DNA of 64,000 nt from assembly GCF_964355755.1 (NCBI RefSeq), contig NC_092677.1, positions 1,679,001 to 1,743,000 on the forward strand. Direction: 5' to 3'. The stretch is from Antedon mediterranea. Lineage: Eukaryota > Echinodermata > Crinoidea > Comatulida > Antedonidae. Shown piece by piece: positions 21,201 to 33,800 of the stretch (the stretch's first letter is position 1; each line of letters starts with the position of its first letter). Position numbers and translations under genes: made by a program. The notes beneath the pieces are model-generated. The model saw nothing but the letters and a program-made list of their open reading frames with translations, searched no databases and was not told where the DNA came from.

Positions 21201-23132
21201 TAAGGACTATAAACCGTACACATCGTAGGTCTTGTGTACACATCTAACCTAGTACATCTTTCGAGACGAGTAGGGGGTTACCCCGGTGTACTAGTACATC
21301 ACAGAAACTGATCATAACTGGGCCCTCTGGGAGACCAGTCTTTGACTGAAGTGGTCGCCCAGTATAATTAAAATATTTCATATTTTGGTGTAATCTTGAG
21401 TCCTACTGTAGTTAAATTCACAATAAAATTTATCTTTTATGTCATTACCCGCAATCTAACAACATGCATTTATTTATTTATATTATGACTCATCATCAAA
21501 GAAAGGAATTTATTTGATTACTTACTTTTATCCTAGTCATTGCACTCTAGCTAATTAACTTTTATTTGAATATTTCAGAAAGAACTTGAAAAACAAGCAA
21601 GGTTGAACGAACTTGCCGAGAAGAATATCTTGGCTGCTGAACATCACAGATTAACACTTTTACGAAATAAAGGATTTAAACCATGGTGCAGGCTCGTACA
21701 AAGAACACGTGATAGTTATGAAAAGGCAATGAATCACCATAGTAACCAGTTACTAAGAGACTGCTTACTGTCATGGCATCAGTGTACACAGAGTAATTTA
21801 CAACAAAAGAGAGCATGTGCAGATGAGATGTATTCAATTATTCTTGTGAAGCGTTACTTTAATTCTTGGAAAAGGGTAAATACATTTGTTATTCTACTCT
21901 TATATACGGTTTTAACCTTAAAGCTCTGTCTTCACTATCAAACTTTATGTGACAAATAAATGTGATGTGCCCATATATGGACATGATGATGTCATATCTG
22001 ACTACCATATTTAAGCATAACATATTTGGGCACATAACACTTTTTATGTCAAATTAGTTTGATAGTATAGACAGGGCTTTATGCATAACAAAAATTACAA
22101 AATACAGCAAATTGTAGGATTAATATCAATATTTATTTTTCTATTGTATAATAGGAATACAATGCCGTTCACAAATAATTTAACAAAAACCACAGACCAA
22201 TAAATAATGCAATATTTAAAATATAATTATATTTAATGCTTGTTTTATACGAATACTATTTTTAAATGTCTGGAATGAAACTTTTCTTTTAAAAAGGAAT
22301 GTAAAGTAACAGCTAGTATTCAGACTTAATTATGATACACTTTCAATAAACTATACTAAACTAGTATTAATGATGACACACTTTCAATAAAGTATAACAA
22401 AACTAGTATTATGCAATGTTTTGCTACAGTATGGTCACCGTCAATAAATTAACTAAACTATACTTTTGATATTTTGTTACAGTATGGCCACCTGCAGTCT
22501 ATTCAGCTACAGAAGGCAAGGAGACATTACAGAAAGACATTACTGTTCAAGGTGTTGATAGCATGGTCTGATCATGCAGTACATGAGAAATTAGCAATGA
22601 TAGATAAAGAGATCCTTGCTGAACAACATGATTTCCAGTTAGTAATACTGTTTTATTTTATATAATTATTTCTGTTCGATTTTCTCCTTTTTTTGGCTTT
22701 TCAAATAGATACTAGCCTAGTGTTTATTTGTCTGCCTGCACTATCAAACTAGTTTGGCAAATAAAGTGTGATGTGCCTAAATATGGTAGTGATATACTGT
22801 CACCATGGTAATGATATGACATCATAATGTCCATAAAATATGGGCACATCACATTTTTTGTCATGTAAAGTTTAATAGTGTAGACATATACTGTACATAG
22901 TATTGTTTGATAGGCATATGATCCAAAATTGAAGATAATTGTATTTTGCTTTCTTTTTACTTTTTAATTTGTTTTGTTTTTTTCTTAAATTATATACAGA
23001 CGAGGTATAAAGACTGTGTTCAATGCATGGCGGCGCTTTCCTAAAATGTTGAAGATGGAACGAGAACGAGAAAAACGGGTGCTGGAAATGAGAAAGAAGG
23101 TTGCATCGCTTTTACCAGATTTTGGAACCTAG
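15207..23132 (+). CDS. CCDC191-like coiled-coil protein, 14 exons, 970 aa
   Basis: Fourteen exons (15207-15272, 16106-16147, 16763-16898, 17144-17344, 17665-17831, 18069-18488, 18583-18773, 19066-19384, 19887-20386, 20614-20797, 20930-21031, 21579-21875, 22483-22637, 23000-23132) close in frame at 2913 nt. Visible features: 'DVYKWRRW' near the start, 'DDIQHWIK|KVEAASD' across exons 2-3, 'LESMLNQEFV', a Lys/Glu-rich coiled coil at about 205-345, then spaced tryptophan units ('HFSAWYKL', 'MLRAWNAWR', 'HFMAWYS', 'CLLSWHQ', 'YFNSWKR', 'VLIAWSD', 'VFNAWRRF') like Sfi1/CCDC191 repeats, and a C-terminal 'KVASLLPDF'. I recognise the CCDC191 pattern from memory. Function is unknown, probably cytoskeletal or centrosomal. 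Exon 2 ends at a GC donor inside a minisatellite. Confidence 0.8.
15340..15545. repeat. Dense CTAGGCCTA-type palindromic cluster
   Basis: Overlapping palindromes built on CTAG, AGGCCT and CCTAGG, in intron 1 of the CCDC191-like gene. The TAGGCCTA word is scattered through the whole window but is concentrated here. Confidence 0.85.
15538..15632. repeat. Short tandem repeat AAAGTCGCCCCATCGC
   Basis: About six imperfect 16-18-bp copies directly after the CTAGGCCTA cluster in intron 1. Confidence 0.85.
16148..16566. repeat. 15-bp minisatellite (GGCGAGCCATTTAAA), about 28 copies, at a GC donor
   Basis: Units begin exactly at the exon-2 boundary of the CCDC191-like gene. The coding ...ATAAAG is followed by GCAAGCC, and each unit repeats AAAG|GCRAGC, so every unit restores a GC-type 5' splice site. 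Read on the plus strand from exon 2 the units encode KASHL repeats until a 14-bp unit near 16263 shifts frame. Another unit is altered near 16341 (GGCAACAAGCC). The first and last few units carry GCAAGC, the middle ones GCGAGC. Confidence 0.95.
19407..19531. mobile_element. Palindromic MITE, GTCTACACTATCAAAC family, copy 1
   Basis: Ends 'TCTACACTATCAAGCTAGTT' and '...AAGTTTGTGTAGACAGAG', with the interior 'GTGATGTGCCCAAATATGG' inverted as 'ATATATGGGCACATCACA'. It lies in an intron of the CCDC191-like gene. Confidence 0.85.
21081..21370 (+). mobile_element. tRNA-derived SINE
   Basis: The head 'GATTGGCCGAGCAGTTAAG' is an A-box of the tRNA-Leu/Ser kind, and 'GGGGCTCGAGGCTC' about 45 bp on is B-box-like. 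A long body follows, ending near 'GTGGTCGCCCAGTATAATT'. It lies in an intron of the CCDC191-like gene. Confidence 0.65.
21919..22082. mobile_element. Palindromic MITE family, copy 2
   Basis: 'CTATCAAACTTTATGTGACA' at the left and 'AGTTTGATAGTATAGACAGG' at the right, with the inverted GTGATGTGCCCATAT core. Intronic. Confidence 0.85.
22731..22892. mobile_element. Palindromic MITE family, copy 3
   Basis: Same arms and core as copy 1, with a short internal duplication of the ATATGGTAGTGATAT part. It lies in the last intron of the CCDC191-like gene. Confidence 0.85.
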
Positions 23133-23555
23133 CAGAACACTTCAGGTTTTGTTAATCATAAGCCTTGATAATTAACCAAAGACTTTACAGTAAGAGCATA
23201 AGAGTAAGTAAGAACATTAGTAGTACTAAGGTCGTGACATTAGAAACTTGTTAACAGACTGGTTTCAGAATAGTAAGATATATCAACAATGATAAGTTTA
23301 TACAAGCTTAAACTTTATGTAATCTGAAATGTTCTCTTAGTTTCTTATCTGCTGTATTAGTGTGTGGAATTTATAGAAAGTTTTTATAACAAAATTAATT
23401 TTATAATTCCAATATTTATGTGAATGATTTTTTTATATAATTTCGGATAATCATTTTGTGCAATATTAGTACTAGTTTCTTAAACCATACAAGGGTTTTA
23501 CCAATCTAATTCGTTAATAATGTAGAATAATGAATGTATAAATATGGTCAAGTCT

Positions 23556-24347
23556 TTAGGTTAATAATTTTACCACCAGTATAGTAACTAGAATGGGATA
23601 AATCAGCATAAAAGCAATAACTGCTACAACAGTTGCTGTGCTGTGTGTGCCAGAAAGGAAGCTACTGACATCTAATCCTCCAAACAAGGTGTTGCCAAAA
23701 AAAGCAGAACTCTCCACTCTCCTTGACAGCGTCTCGATACTCAATCCAGTTGCTGAAGCCTTTTTGATCCTGTCTTGCACTACTTCTTCGAGTTCTCGCC
23801 AATTCTCACAATATGCCAACAATTGGATGCAGAATTCCTTTGAAAATTCCACGCAGTCGTCCAAAAGAACTCTGTATCGATGCGGTGCTGCACGTAGTGT
23901 TGCCAGATCCAACCCATAAGGACTTGTACCTTGGTATTTGCCAATGTAATAGCTTTTTTTTATTCTGTGTTTGACATCTTTAAACTGAGTAAATTCCTTC
24001 TTGACCTTGTACATCTTTAATTGAACTTCTTCAAATGTCAGTTCAATTGTGTAGCAGAAGTTTACGTCAGGTATGTCAAATGGTTTGTTGTCTGCATCTG
24101 GCATCAGGTCATCCATTAATGGGCTTTTAGGACCATCTCCTCCAACTGGTACACAGAGAATAAAGGCATGCCAGTGTTTGTTGACGCATATGAAAACATC
24201 ATACACATATTTAGCCTTTGAAAGCAGTCTTTTAATGGAGTCTTGGTCCTTCTTCTTGTATGCTTTAACTACCTCTTTGTCCAGATCAGACACATTGTTG
24301 ACGTAGTAGGCCAAAGGGTCAATGCCACGAATAGTACCTTCAACCAT
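23556..24347 (-). CDS. Intronless tail-anchored protein of unknown function (263 aa)
   Basis: A single uninterrupted frame starts MVEGTIRG. It converges on the CCDC191-like gene with 424 bp between their stop codons. The body has 'NKHWHAFILC' (residues about 55-65) and later 'YRVLLDDCVEFSKEFCIQLL' (about 167-186). This His-then-Cys pair, with a 'NC..FS..F'-like context, recalls the permuted papain-like families (NlpC/P60, LRAT, PPPDE), but the Asn usual before the Cys is Asp here and I cannot confirm the family. The C-terminal 25 residues are hydrophobic ('VVAVIAFMLIYPILVTILVV') with only a few residues after, consistent with a tail anchor. The absence of introns, unlike every neighbour, suggests origin by retroposition. 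Confidence 0.7.
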   Translation of the reverse strand: MVEGTIRGIDPLAYYVNNVSDLDKEVVKAYKKKDQDSIKRLLSKAKYVYDVFICVNKHWHAFILCVPVGGDGPKSPLMDDLMPDADNKPFDIPDVNFCYTIELTFEEVQLKMYKVKKEFTQFKDVKHRIKKSYYIGKYQGTSPYGLDLATLRAAPHRYRVLLDDCVEFSKEFCIQLLAYCENWRELEEVVQDRIKKASATGLSIETLSRRVESSAFFGNTLFGGLDVSSFLSGTHSTATVVAVIAFMLIYPILVTILVVKLLT

Positions 24348-24359
24348 TGTGATGTCTAT

Positions 24360-25783
24360 GTCTAGTCAAATATTGAAATAAAATGCTTTAATAAGATCAA
24401 TACAAAGTATGTTTTTATGATTGAAAAAACAAGATACAATGCATTTTTTTCATTACAATTTTTAAAACAATTCTTACAAAAAATGCTGCTTGATTTTTTG
24501 ACGTAATAGTTTTAATTATTGTTCTTTCGTCATTAAATGATGTTTTAATTGATATTCTATTTAATGATTTCAGAAATAATGATTTATAATCAATTTTATT
24601 TGTTTAACGATCAGTAGGCCTAGTAAACATTTAGTGTAACAGAAGATATATGGTATGAAATGCTCTATTTAATTATACAGCAGGACCTATCAGGTATTAA
24701 ATACATCATTGTTTTGAGGATGGAAATTATGATTGGATTCAGTTTTCCTTCTGTAGTTGATTTTACTTATCAATTAATAAATTAAATCAAACAATCAACT
24801 TGAGTTTGAGATGTTACAATTGTACCTTCATTAGTTACTTACCAATCAAATTCAAATACTGCCTTCACTCATTATTGAAATGGTAACAATGCAGGTAAAG
24901 ATGCTTATTACTGTACCTGTGCAACCTGGAGAATTAGCTGTAACGATATCAATCTCACAGATAAGCTTGTCCCTGTAAATTCCCAATTATATTTTTAACT
25001 ATTACTTACTATGCTTTGTCTGGCGTATTGTATTACCATAGAGCAATGAAACAGAAACTACGTACTACTATTTGCAGTGTCTGTGTGGAATTGAGCATAG
25101 TACATCTGTTTGAACTGCTTTCAGGTTAACCACTGATGCAAATCAATAATAATATAATGTAATGACAAAGTGCAAAGCCATAAATTACAAGCGTTTAATG
25201 AATGCTATGCACATAAGATTGCATAGATCTGGTCTCTTTCCAAAATTCAACTGTAAAAGTTAACAAAAAAAGAAACAGAATATGGTAGGCTTTATCTAAT
25301 TGGATGTATGGTCAATGTGTATACATTACAACTGTACATAAGCTGTACAAACTAGACACCTGAGTGTATACTACACTTGTTCTTTGATTAATATGCCTCA
25401 CATGCCATTCATTATTTTGCACTAATGAACGATGAACATTCAGCACTAATTACTCTTGTCAACTACACTTTTTATAGACATTTTCTGTTGCTTTAATTCT
25501 AATGCTAATTTCAATTATGACTCCATTACTATTTTCTTTATTTAAACTTTTATTTGGTAACTTTAACAAATGTTTTTGTATGTACATGCTTCTGGTATAT
25601 CATACAAGTATAAGAAACTTTAAATGATTTCTTTTCCTACATATCACCTGTGATATTAGACTATACAACCATCAGCAATCTTAAACAACAACTATAGGAT
25701 GAATGAAAAAGAAAGTAGAAAGAATCTGCACTGTACAGAAGACACATACATATATGTTATACTAAAAGAGAAAATATACATAA
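24360..25783. other. No gene recognised
   Basis: AT-rich spacer between the tail-anchored gene and the Helitron. I saw no coding exon, tandem repeat or inverted repeat that I could support. Confidence 0.5.
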
Positions 25784-27105
25784 TCTATATATAAATTTAC
25801 GTAAGGGCAAAATTTGGTAAATCGCGCCTTACTTCTAGAATTTTTACTCGATGGTATATAAAGTTGGTTCGTACTTTCGGTACTGAATTTAACCACCTGA
25901 TGTAACCCTGTTTACTAATTAAATTGAGTTAGATAATTAGTTATTGACGATTAAAACGAATTTAGGTTCAACGATTTGCCCCAAATAGGGGTGTTTTCCG
26001 ATCGTGGTATACACTGTCTAATGGATGTCCGTCTTGAAAAATACCCGCCACAAAAATGCGAGGAGGCTTCGCATTTTCCTATCTCCTCCTACGATAATTG
26101 TTTTTAATAGCTGAAAACCGGTTGAACAGCTAGAGTACAGCATCATAATGTTGAAGACAGGCCGATTTTCTTTAAAAAATACTATTTTGATAGATTTAAT
26201 ATACGATTATACAAATGTATTGATTTGCGATGAATGGAACATCCCAATCTCTCAGTCTGCCAGAGTTTGGTTGGTTAAACACAAGTAGGTAAATTTATGA
26301 TTCTTTAGTTTAACACATACGGTAGGTAAATATATGGGCCCTTTGAGAATAAACTTGAACAATACTGTAAATACCTATTAACTATTTTTGTCCTCATCTG
26401 AATCGAAAATGTCTTTACTGTGAATGTTCGTACTGTTAGATGTAATATAAATTTATATACAAATAAACTTTATTACTGAGATTGTGGATAGGCTCTACTG
26501 TTAGATATATAAACACATTATTATATACAAATAAACTTGATACTGACAGTTCCTTCTCAACGTTTGTATTAATTAATAATTACCAAAAATATAAACGTCG
26601 TAGTTGTGTATCGTGACATGTACTTTAATATTTCAATCGATTATGACAGTGACTGTTTTAACAAAGTATTACATCGCAAATATTTTACTGTATTTAGAGG
26701 TATATTATTTATAGGCCTATAAAACATGAAAAAAATATTTCGTTACTGAGTGAATAAAAAATATATTTAAAAATTGTTCCTCTTTGTACCTATCCGCTTT
26801 CCCATCCCTCAACCCTAATGTTACATATAAAACACAAATTGGGTTTCTTTAAATGAGTCCAAATCACAAATTTGGACTCATTTTGTGATAAGTTTCTCCT
26901 TCGGAAGTAATTCCCAGGGTGCTAATTTTACACTACATAAATCATCGTGTCTATTTATTCGTTTCTGTAAACGACAATGTATTATAGTCCCGCGGTACGT
27001 ACATTTGAAATCGCCAGTTTTGTTACGCTGCAATTACTGTGTATTCGAGAACCATCTGTGGGCACGACCTAGATGGTATGCGAGCGAAGCGAGCGTACCA
27101 TCTAG
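25784..27105 (+). mobile_element. Non-autonomous Helitron, both termini present
   Basis: The 5' end is A|TCTATATATAAATTTACG, and the 3' end is ...CATCTAG|T preceded by a GC-rich hairpin ('GCGAGCGAAGCGAGC'). A TC start, a CTAG end, a hairpin 10-12 bp before it and insertion between host A and T without target duplication are the Helitron rules. The 1322 bp have no Rep/helicase coding frame, so it depends on another element. Inside is a second small hairpin, 'AAATGCGAGG...TTCGCATTT', near 26060. Confidence 0.8.
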
Positions 27106-27160
27106 TAATAATAATACACTTTAACTTATTTTACTTTAAAATTAAGATTAACATCTGTTA

Positions 27161-27306
27161 AGCTTGTCTACACTATCAAACTTTATGTGTCAAAAAAGTT
27201 TGAAGTGCCCATATAATTATGGTAGTGATGTGACATCATCATGTCTATATATGGGCATATCACATTTTTTTTGTCAAATAAAGTTTGATAGTGTAGACAA
27301 GGCTTA
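27161..27306. mobile_element. Palindromic MITE family, copy 4
   Basis: 'GTCTACACTATCAAACTTTA' and 'AAAGTTTGATAGTGTAGACA' form the arms; the core is GTGCCCATAT / ATATGGGCATATC. Confidence 0.9.
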
Positions 27307-27389
27307 AAGGTATTTAAACATTTTAATTTAAAACTAAAATATTTTATAAAAAAATAAAACCATGCTTTTTTAAATTACTTATTGTAAAC

Positions 27390-27525
27390 CTGTCTACACT
27401 ATCAAACTAGTTAGGGTAAATAGGGTAGTGTTATGCCCAAATATGGTAGTGTTATGCCCAAATATGGTAGTGCTATATATGGGCATATCAAAATTTTTTT
27501 GTTTAAAGTTTGATAATGTAGACAG
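27390..27525. mobile_element. Palindromic MITE family, copy 5
   Basis: Same arms. The ATATGGTAGTG part of the core is tandemly duplicated. Confidence 0.85.
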
Positions 27526-27838
27526 AACTGAATGGTTTCTTTTCAGCACTTAATAAATCTTACTGAATCTATATTGTATACAATCAATTATAGTTAGTCT
27601 GTCTTTACGTCTTTCACTTTGATGAAAATTCTTTAAAAATAACAAAAATATTTTATACTTGCCATCATTAAAACTATTAATGCTTTTTAACTTTCATTTC
27701 TTAAACAAAATGGCTTAATTTCATCCACAATATAAAAGACCCGTGGAACTAATCTATATTGTATACAATCAACTGTAGTTAGTCTGTCTTTAATTCTTTC
27801 ATTTTCATGAAAATTCTTTGAAAATAACAAAATATTTG

Positions 27839-30800
27839 TTAATTACTAAAATCTGATGAAAAAACATAACTATCACTTCCAGAGGAGCTATCATCAGAAC
27901 TGTCAGTGATCGGCTGACAGTTCGATGAATATTCATTAGCAATTGACCAATCATCAAAATCATCACTACTAGATGATGAATATTCATCACTAACTGGCGA
28001 ATCACAATGCTTGTTATTGTGATTATTGATGTTATTGCAGCAATTGTTCTCCTGAATGGCTGGTTGTTCATCAAAGTGAACAGTCCTTTTATTTTGGCTT
28101 GGTGATCCGCCAGGCTCGTGTAATTCCGTCTCCACCATGACGTTATCAATCCCGACAACATCTGACGTTTTCTTTGCTTGTTTCTTTTCTTTTCGTAATG
28201 AGCTTTTCGTTGATTTCTTGCTCTCCTTTGTATTGCTTTGAACCTCGTTGCCTCGCACTTCGTTAAGTTCGACGGTTTCGTTTGTGACCGTTTTCGGATC
28301 AAATACTGGGTTCGTGTGTCGGTGTAGACTATGTTGATGTTTCACCAAAATGCGAGTATCTTCACGCAATGCTGTAATTCCTGCAAAATAACAATACTTT
28401 TCAATATTCATGAATTCAAGATGGCTTGTGGGAACATCAGATTTCAACGTAATGGTAAATGATATTTAATGTATTTTGTATATGTCAGAAATGACACACC
28501 AGACTACAAATGGAATTTTTATTTCATCAAATGCCATACAAATATTAAATGCAACACATAAAATGGGAACCAACTTGGAAGTAAACTTGTCTCAGTTGGC
28601 CCTTTAACATGGTAACAAAAAATAACAAGCGAGAACATGAAGCTTTAGTAATAATATATAATAAAAATGAAATGTTTTTTAATATTTAAGTAAAAGATAT
28701 TTCTTTAATTCTTTCTTAAATTGAACAAAATGTTTGATTTCTTTGATATTAATAGGAAGCTTGTTCCTTGGCGGTTTACAAACAAGATTTTGATGATGAA
28801 GAAGACATTGAATACAAATGATGCGGCTAATGCTATCTTACCTGTCGCAAAGCATGACTGCTTTTTTCTCTGGTAGAAATAAAAAAATCCAATGACAATG
28901 AGACAAAGGAAAAGGCAAAGAACTGAACCTAAAATAATAATGCTTTTTGCGTTGTTCTTGAAGTGACCACTTGCATCTAGAAGTAATAACACAAATAAAT
29001 TATTATTTATTTATTTACATACAAATATGATGTAAATACATCATACCAGTTCTAATGTCAAGTTTTGATTTCTTTTTCGTTTTTTAATTTCAGAAATAGA
29101 ACTTGTACTAGGCCTATATTATGTTTTATGTATCAGAGTGGGTAAATGTACAGCGCCCTCGATGCTTACCTTGTTGTTCTCTTAACGTTACAAATTGATG
29201 AGTACTGATGACACCGTTGCCAAGCTTATTACTGGCCCAGATGTTAAGTTCATACTTAGAAATTGGTTCCAGGTTAGTTATCTTGTAAGTGTGCTGAAAT
29301 TCAATTTTAAATTGATAACCAAAATACTGAATGGCTTTGTTTTTGTGATTCACATTTTAAGGATTTTATTTCATTTAATTCAACTAGGAGATGAAAGCCG
29401 TCATCTACAAGACAGCCCATCAGTTGATAATGAGGTACAAGAGCATATATTATATAATTCCCATATTTTGTTAAGAGAATAAAAAACAAATGCAAGTAGT
29501 TAAGAACCTGTTTACCAAAACTTTACTATGATATGTAACCTAGTAAAGATTCTAACCTGTTTACCAAAGCTTTACTATGTAACCTAGTAAAGATTCTAAC
29601 CAGTTTACCAAAGCTTATACTATGATATGTAACCTAGTAAAGATTCTAACCTGTTTACCAAAGCTTTACTATGTAAACTAGTAAAGATTCTAACCAGTTT
29701 ACCAAAGCTTTACTATGACATGTAACCTAGTAAGGACTCTAACCTGTTTACCAAAGCTTTATGACTTGTAAACTAGTAAAGATTCTAACCAGTTTACCAA
29801 AGTTTATACTATGATATGTAACCTAGTAAAGATTTTAACATGTTTACCAAAGCTTTACTATGTAACCTAGTAAATATTCTAACCGGTTTACCAGAGCTTT
29901 ACTATGACATGTAACCTAGTAAAGATTCTAACTGGTTTACCAAAGCTTTACTATGACATGTAACCTAGTCAAGATTCTAACCTGTTTACTAAAGCTTTAC
30001 TATGACATGTAACCTAGTAAAAGATTCTAACCTTTTGAGAACTAGAGACATCCCTCAATATTCTCCATCCTCCTGCCTTCACTTTTCGGTATTCAAGGTT
30101 TACGCTTACAACATTATATCCACCATTGTTCTTCACTTGCCAAAATACATCAGCCTCCATGTGACCAGGTGTTATAGTGACATTTAAAATACCAGGTGGT
30201 GCTTTAAAAAAGAATTATTAATTTGATAATACCAAAAACTAAACAAAATATCATAATCTACAGTTGTTTACAACAATTTTGTTGAAGATCAGTGATGTGC
30301 AGTTTTTTTCACTTTGTCTACATAACATTCTAATGAATTCCAATCTATAGTGACCATACAGTAAATGAAAATGCATGATTATTCCACAATCAATTTTATT
30401 TCTGAACTTACTTCGTACATGTACTCTGCATTCTCTAGTCCCCTGACTCTCTTTATTAAAGGCAAAACATGAATATATTGCACTGTCTGAGACATGTAGA
30501 TGTGCCAATGTTAACTTGCCGCCATTTATCTACAAAATGGATAAAAACAAGTTTTTAAAAATATTTTAAACATATGATACCCAGGCCCGTAGCCAGGGGG
30601 GGTTTTTATGGTTCGGGCGAACCCCCCCTTTACAGCGAACCCCCTTAACCGACTGCGAACCCCCATCCCCGACATGCCCCACCCTCATCTCCGAAAATCG
30701 TCCAAATACGTGCCCCACAGTACAAAAAGTTGTTCGTAAATTAAAAAATTCGTAAACTCGTACGGAATAACTCATACAGTACCTTCTTCCCTGTATAAGC

Positions 30801-33800
30801 GTACTTCGAGCGATATAGTCTGTAAAGAGTTGCAAATGAATTGCCGATTTTAACCTGAAAAATAAATGTTTTTGGTCCCTGCATGTAACATGATATTGAC
30901 GCGTCTCACAGCGAGCTGGGGGACGAACGATTCGTACAAAGGACACCGCCAGACAACTGCGTACCAATTGTTTAGATCACTGGCAGTCAGGCAGCATGCA
31001 TAAAGTATATAGCCTTCCGACATACATCAGTATTTATGTGTGGCTATGAAGTATAATGTATCATAGAGGATTATAGTGAATATTAATATTTTACACTATA
31101 ATATCTATGGTATCATGTACTGTAGTTCACATTATGGCATCCGATTATTTTTTTCTAGACCACCAGCCGATACGTACTCAAATGTATCAATATCACCTAT
31201 TTACATTGGCATATTTAATTTCCTCAACAAATTGCTGTAAATAAATATTATAGATAGAGCTATAATAAGAATTGCATTTGCCTTCACCCAGTGTGCTTTT
31301 TTTGGGGCTTCTCCTAGACGTACGTTCGCATTGAACTTGAACGCAAAACAAAATATCGAGTAAATGATCAAACAATCGGCGGTGCCGCACAGAGCACGCG
31401 CATCTAACATACAGCAACAAATGTTATCGTTTAAATAGTCCACGAGTCAAAGTACGATCGTTTTGCTCATTGGTAGCATGCTGCATGAGAGTGTCTTTTC
31501 CGGCCATCTAGGGGTGTCATTTAACAAAATTTGCTTCGCCTCAGGTCCCACCCCAGGGGGGGGGGGGTTAGGTATGGGGGTGGGGGTGACCCAAATACTT
31601 AGTGTGCGAACCCCCCCTTGACAGATCCTGGCTACGGCCCTGATACCAAATCTAAAATAACCATAAACGGATTCAAAAGTTTGTCAGGAAGTGTTAGGGG
31701 TAGTAACAAAGTGCGAGGCAGCGAGGCACGCGAGGCAGGGAAGGCATGCGAGGCAAGTCAGAAATTTATGCGAGGCATCGTTTTACCATCATCAAAAAAT
31801 GCGAGGCATCATTTTATCATTTCTCAAAATTGCAAGGCAGGAAATCACCGAAATTGAAGTAGCCTAGGCCTAGCTAGGCCCGCTAGGCTAGTTTCCTTTT
31901 GCACCTGCCTTGTATTTTAACCAACTTTATCCTGAATACCACAGCTTAGAATTAGTAGGCCTACTTTAATGAAGAAAAATCACATAAAAGTAACAATAAA
32001 TCCATTAAATTGGTGATTTTACAGACGTTGTTTTTCTCGCATTTCGCACACTCAATGTTCAATATTTTGGTTTCTATGGAACGCCAAAAGAGCAAAATTA
32101 ATTAGAGGGCTAAAAACTCTGTGGAATCAATTTATATTTAACGCATTATTTGGTGAAAATCAAGTACAATTTCAATAGATTTTGTCACTGTCAGTAAGGA
32201 AAAATGTTACTGTTCACCGGTGTACTGTTGATAATGTACACGGTTTCGGTAACCTTTTAAAGAATAAAATAGAAACATTCATCATAATATCCTTAGTAGG
32301 ATGTCCTAGGTCTAGACTAGGTAGTGATGTTGATTTAGGATCGATTATTATTCTTGGAAAACAGAACAGTATCAGCAGTAACATATTACAGCATTTTTAT
32401 TGACAAATTAACAAATATATTGAAATAAAACGTGTTTTTCACCAATAAATGCATGAGAAATTGACGCATTCCGCTGAGTTTTAGTCCTCTATTATCGTTG
32501 CTCTTTTGGCGCTCCATAGAAACAAAAATATTGAACATTGAATAAGTGAAATTCGCGAACAGTGTGCGAGAAACACGCCTGTAAAATCATGAATTTAAGG
32601 ATTTATTTGTTACTTTTTATGTGATTCTTTCATTAAAGTACTCATGAGGTATACTTCTAAGGTGTGGTATTCACACGATAAAGTTAGTTATCAAATTTGG
32701 AGTAAAAATACAAGCGAAGGAAACTAGCGCCAGGTTTATTAGTACGTACATGGACAACAATAAATAAAAATCGTTCGTAATATACCTAGCTTACTAAAAC
32801 AGGAATAGTGTATCATTATTAAATATTACACCAATTATTGTTATATCAAAATTGATTAAATTATCTTCTACATAGGCCTCTTATCTAGGTTAGGGCTAAG
32901 CATATTAGCTAAAGTTTAATTTTAGGCCTAGTATTACAATTGTCGGACGTAAGTCTTTTTTCACACGCGCTCCAGAATTCTGTCGCAATTTTTTTCTTTG
33001 CGGCATGTTATTGGATCGGCATATCAGTTACCTTTTATTCACCGCCAGTTATTGAACTTTTCCTGGCAATCGCTGTTCACCTTATTTGCGAGAGAGGTAC
33101 ACGTGTTGTTCCTAGAGAATGGAATGTCAAAAATGTCTTTGGCACGCCGCTCAGAGAGAAGTCTGTGCGTTGCTGCTGAAACCACGTGCTATAGGAGGGG
33201 AATGCACCACAATCCTCTGAGCTGAGGGCTGAATCATTCCGCTACCTGCTAAATAGTAAAGAGGGATTTTCCATCTCTCGGGTCTACTGGATCTAGGCGC
33301 AGGGGTGTGACCGTGTGACAAAATATTATTTTCACTCTGCTTTGTTCGAGAGACATGTGAGTGAACACGCTCGAAATGCCAACAAACATTGCAGTCATTT
33401 GATGAGTGTGTCGCTATAACAATTATTGTTTATCGAAAGTTGAAGACTGTCGTTCAGATTTTTGAACCGTAGTTTGGGCACTTTTGTAAAAGTAAAATTT
33501 GACACGATATGACTTGAATGAAAAAACAATCGTTACATAAAAATAAACAACATGATGAGTGTATACACGAATCTATTTAGATACGCTTGTATCGATTGAT
33601 TATTAGGCCTATAATATAGCATAATAGCACGTTAAGATATGCCTCGCACCTTTTTGAAATTGTAAACTATATGCCTCGCATGACTCGCACTTTTGGAAAT
33701 GATAAAATGATGCCTCGCACAAATATTTGGCATGCCTCGCATGCCTCGCTGCCTCGCACTTTGTCAACACTCATCGATTGATTATTAGGCCTATAATATA

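Noticed and set aside
27805-28302. Alternative 165-residue minus-strand frame
   Set aside because: It overlaps the tail exon of the Ig/FN3 protein in another frame. The tail frame is fixed by the phase of the membrane-span exon.
29505-30035. CRISPR-like array
   Set aside because: Units are contiguous and degenerate, with no unique spacers, and the genome is eukaryotic. It is a minisatellite.
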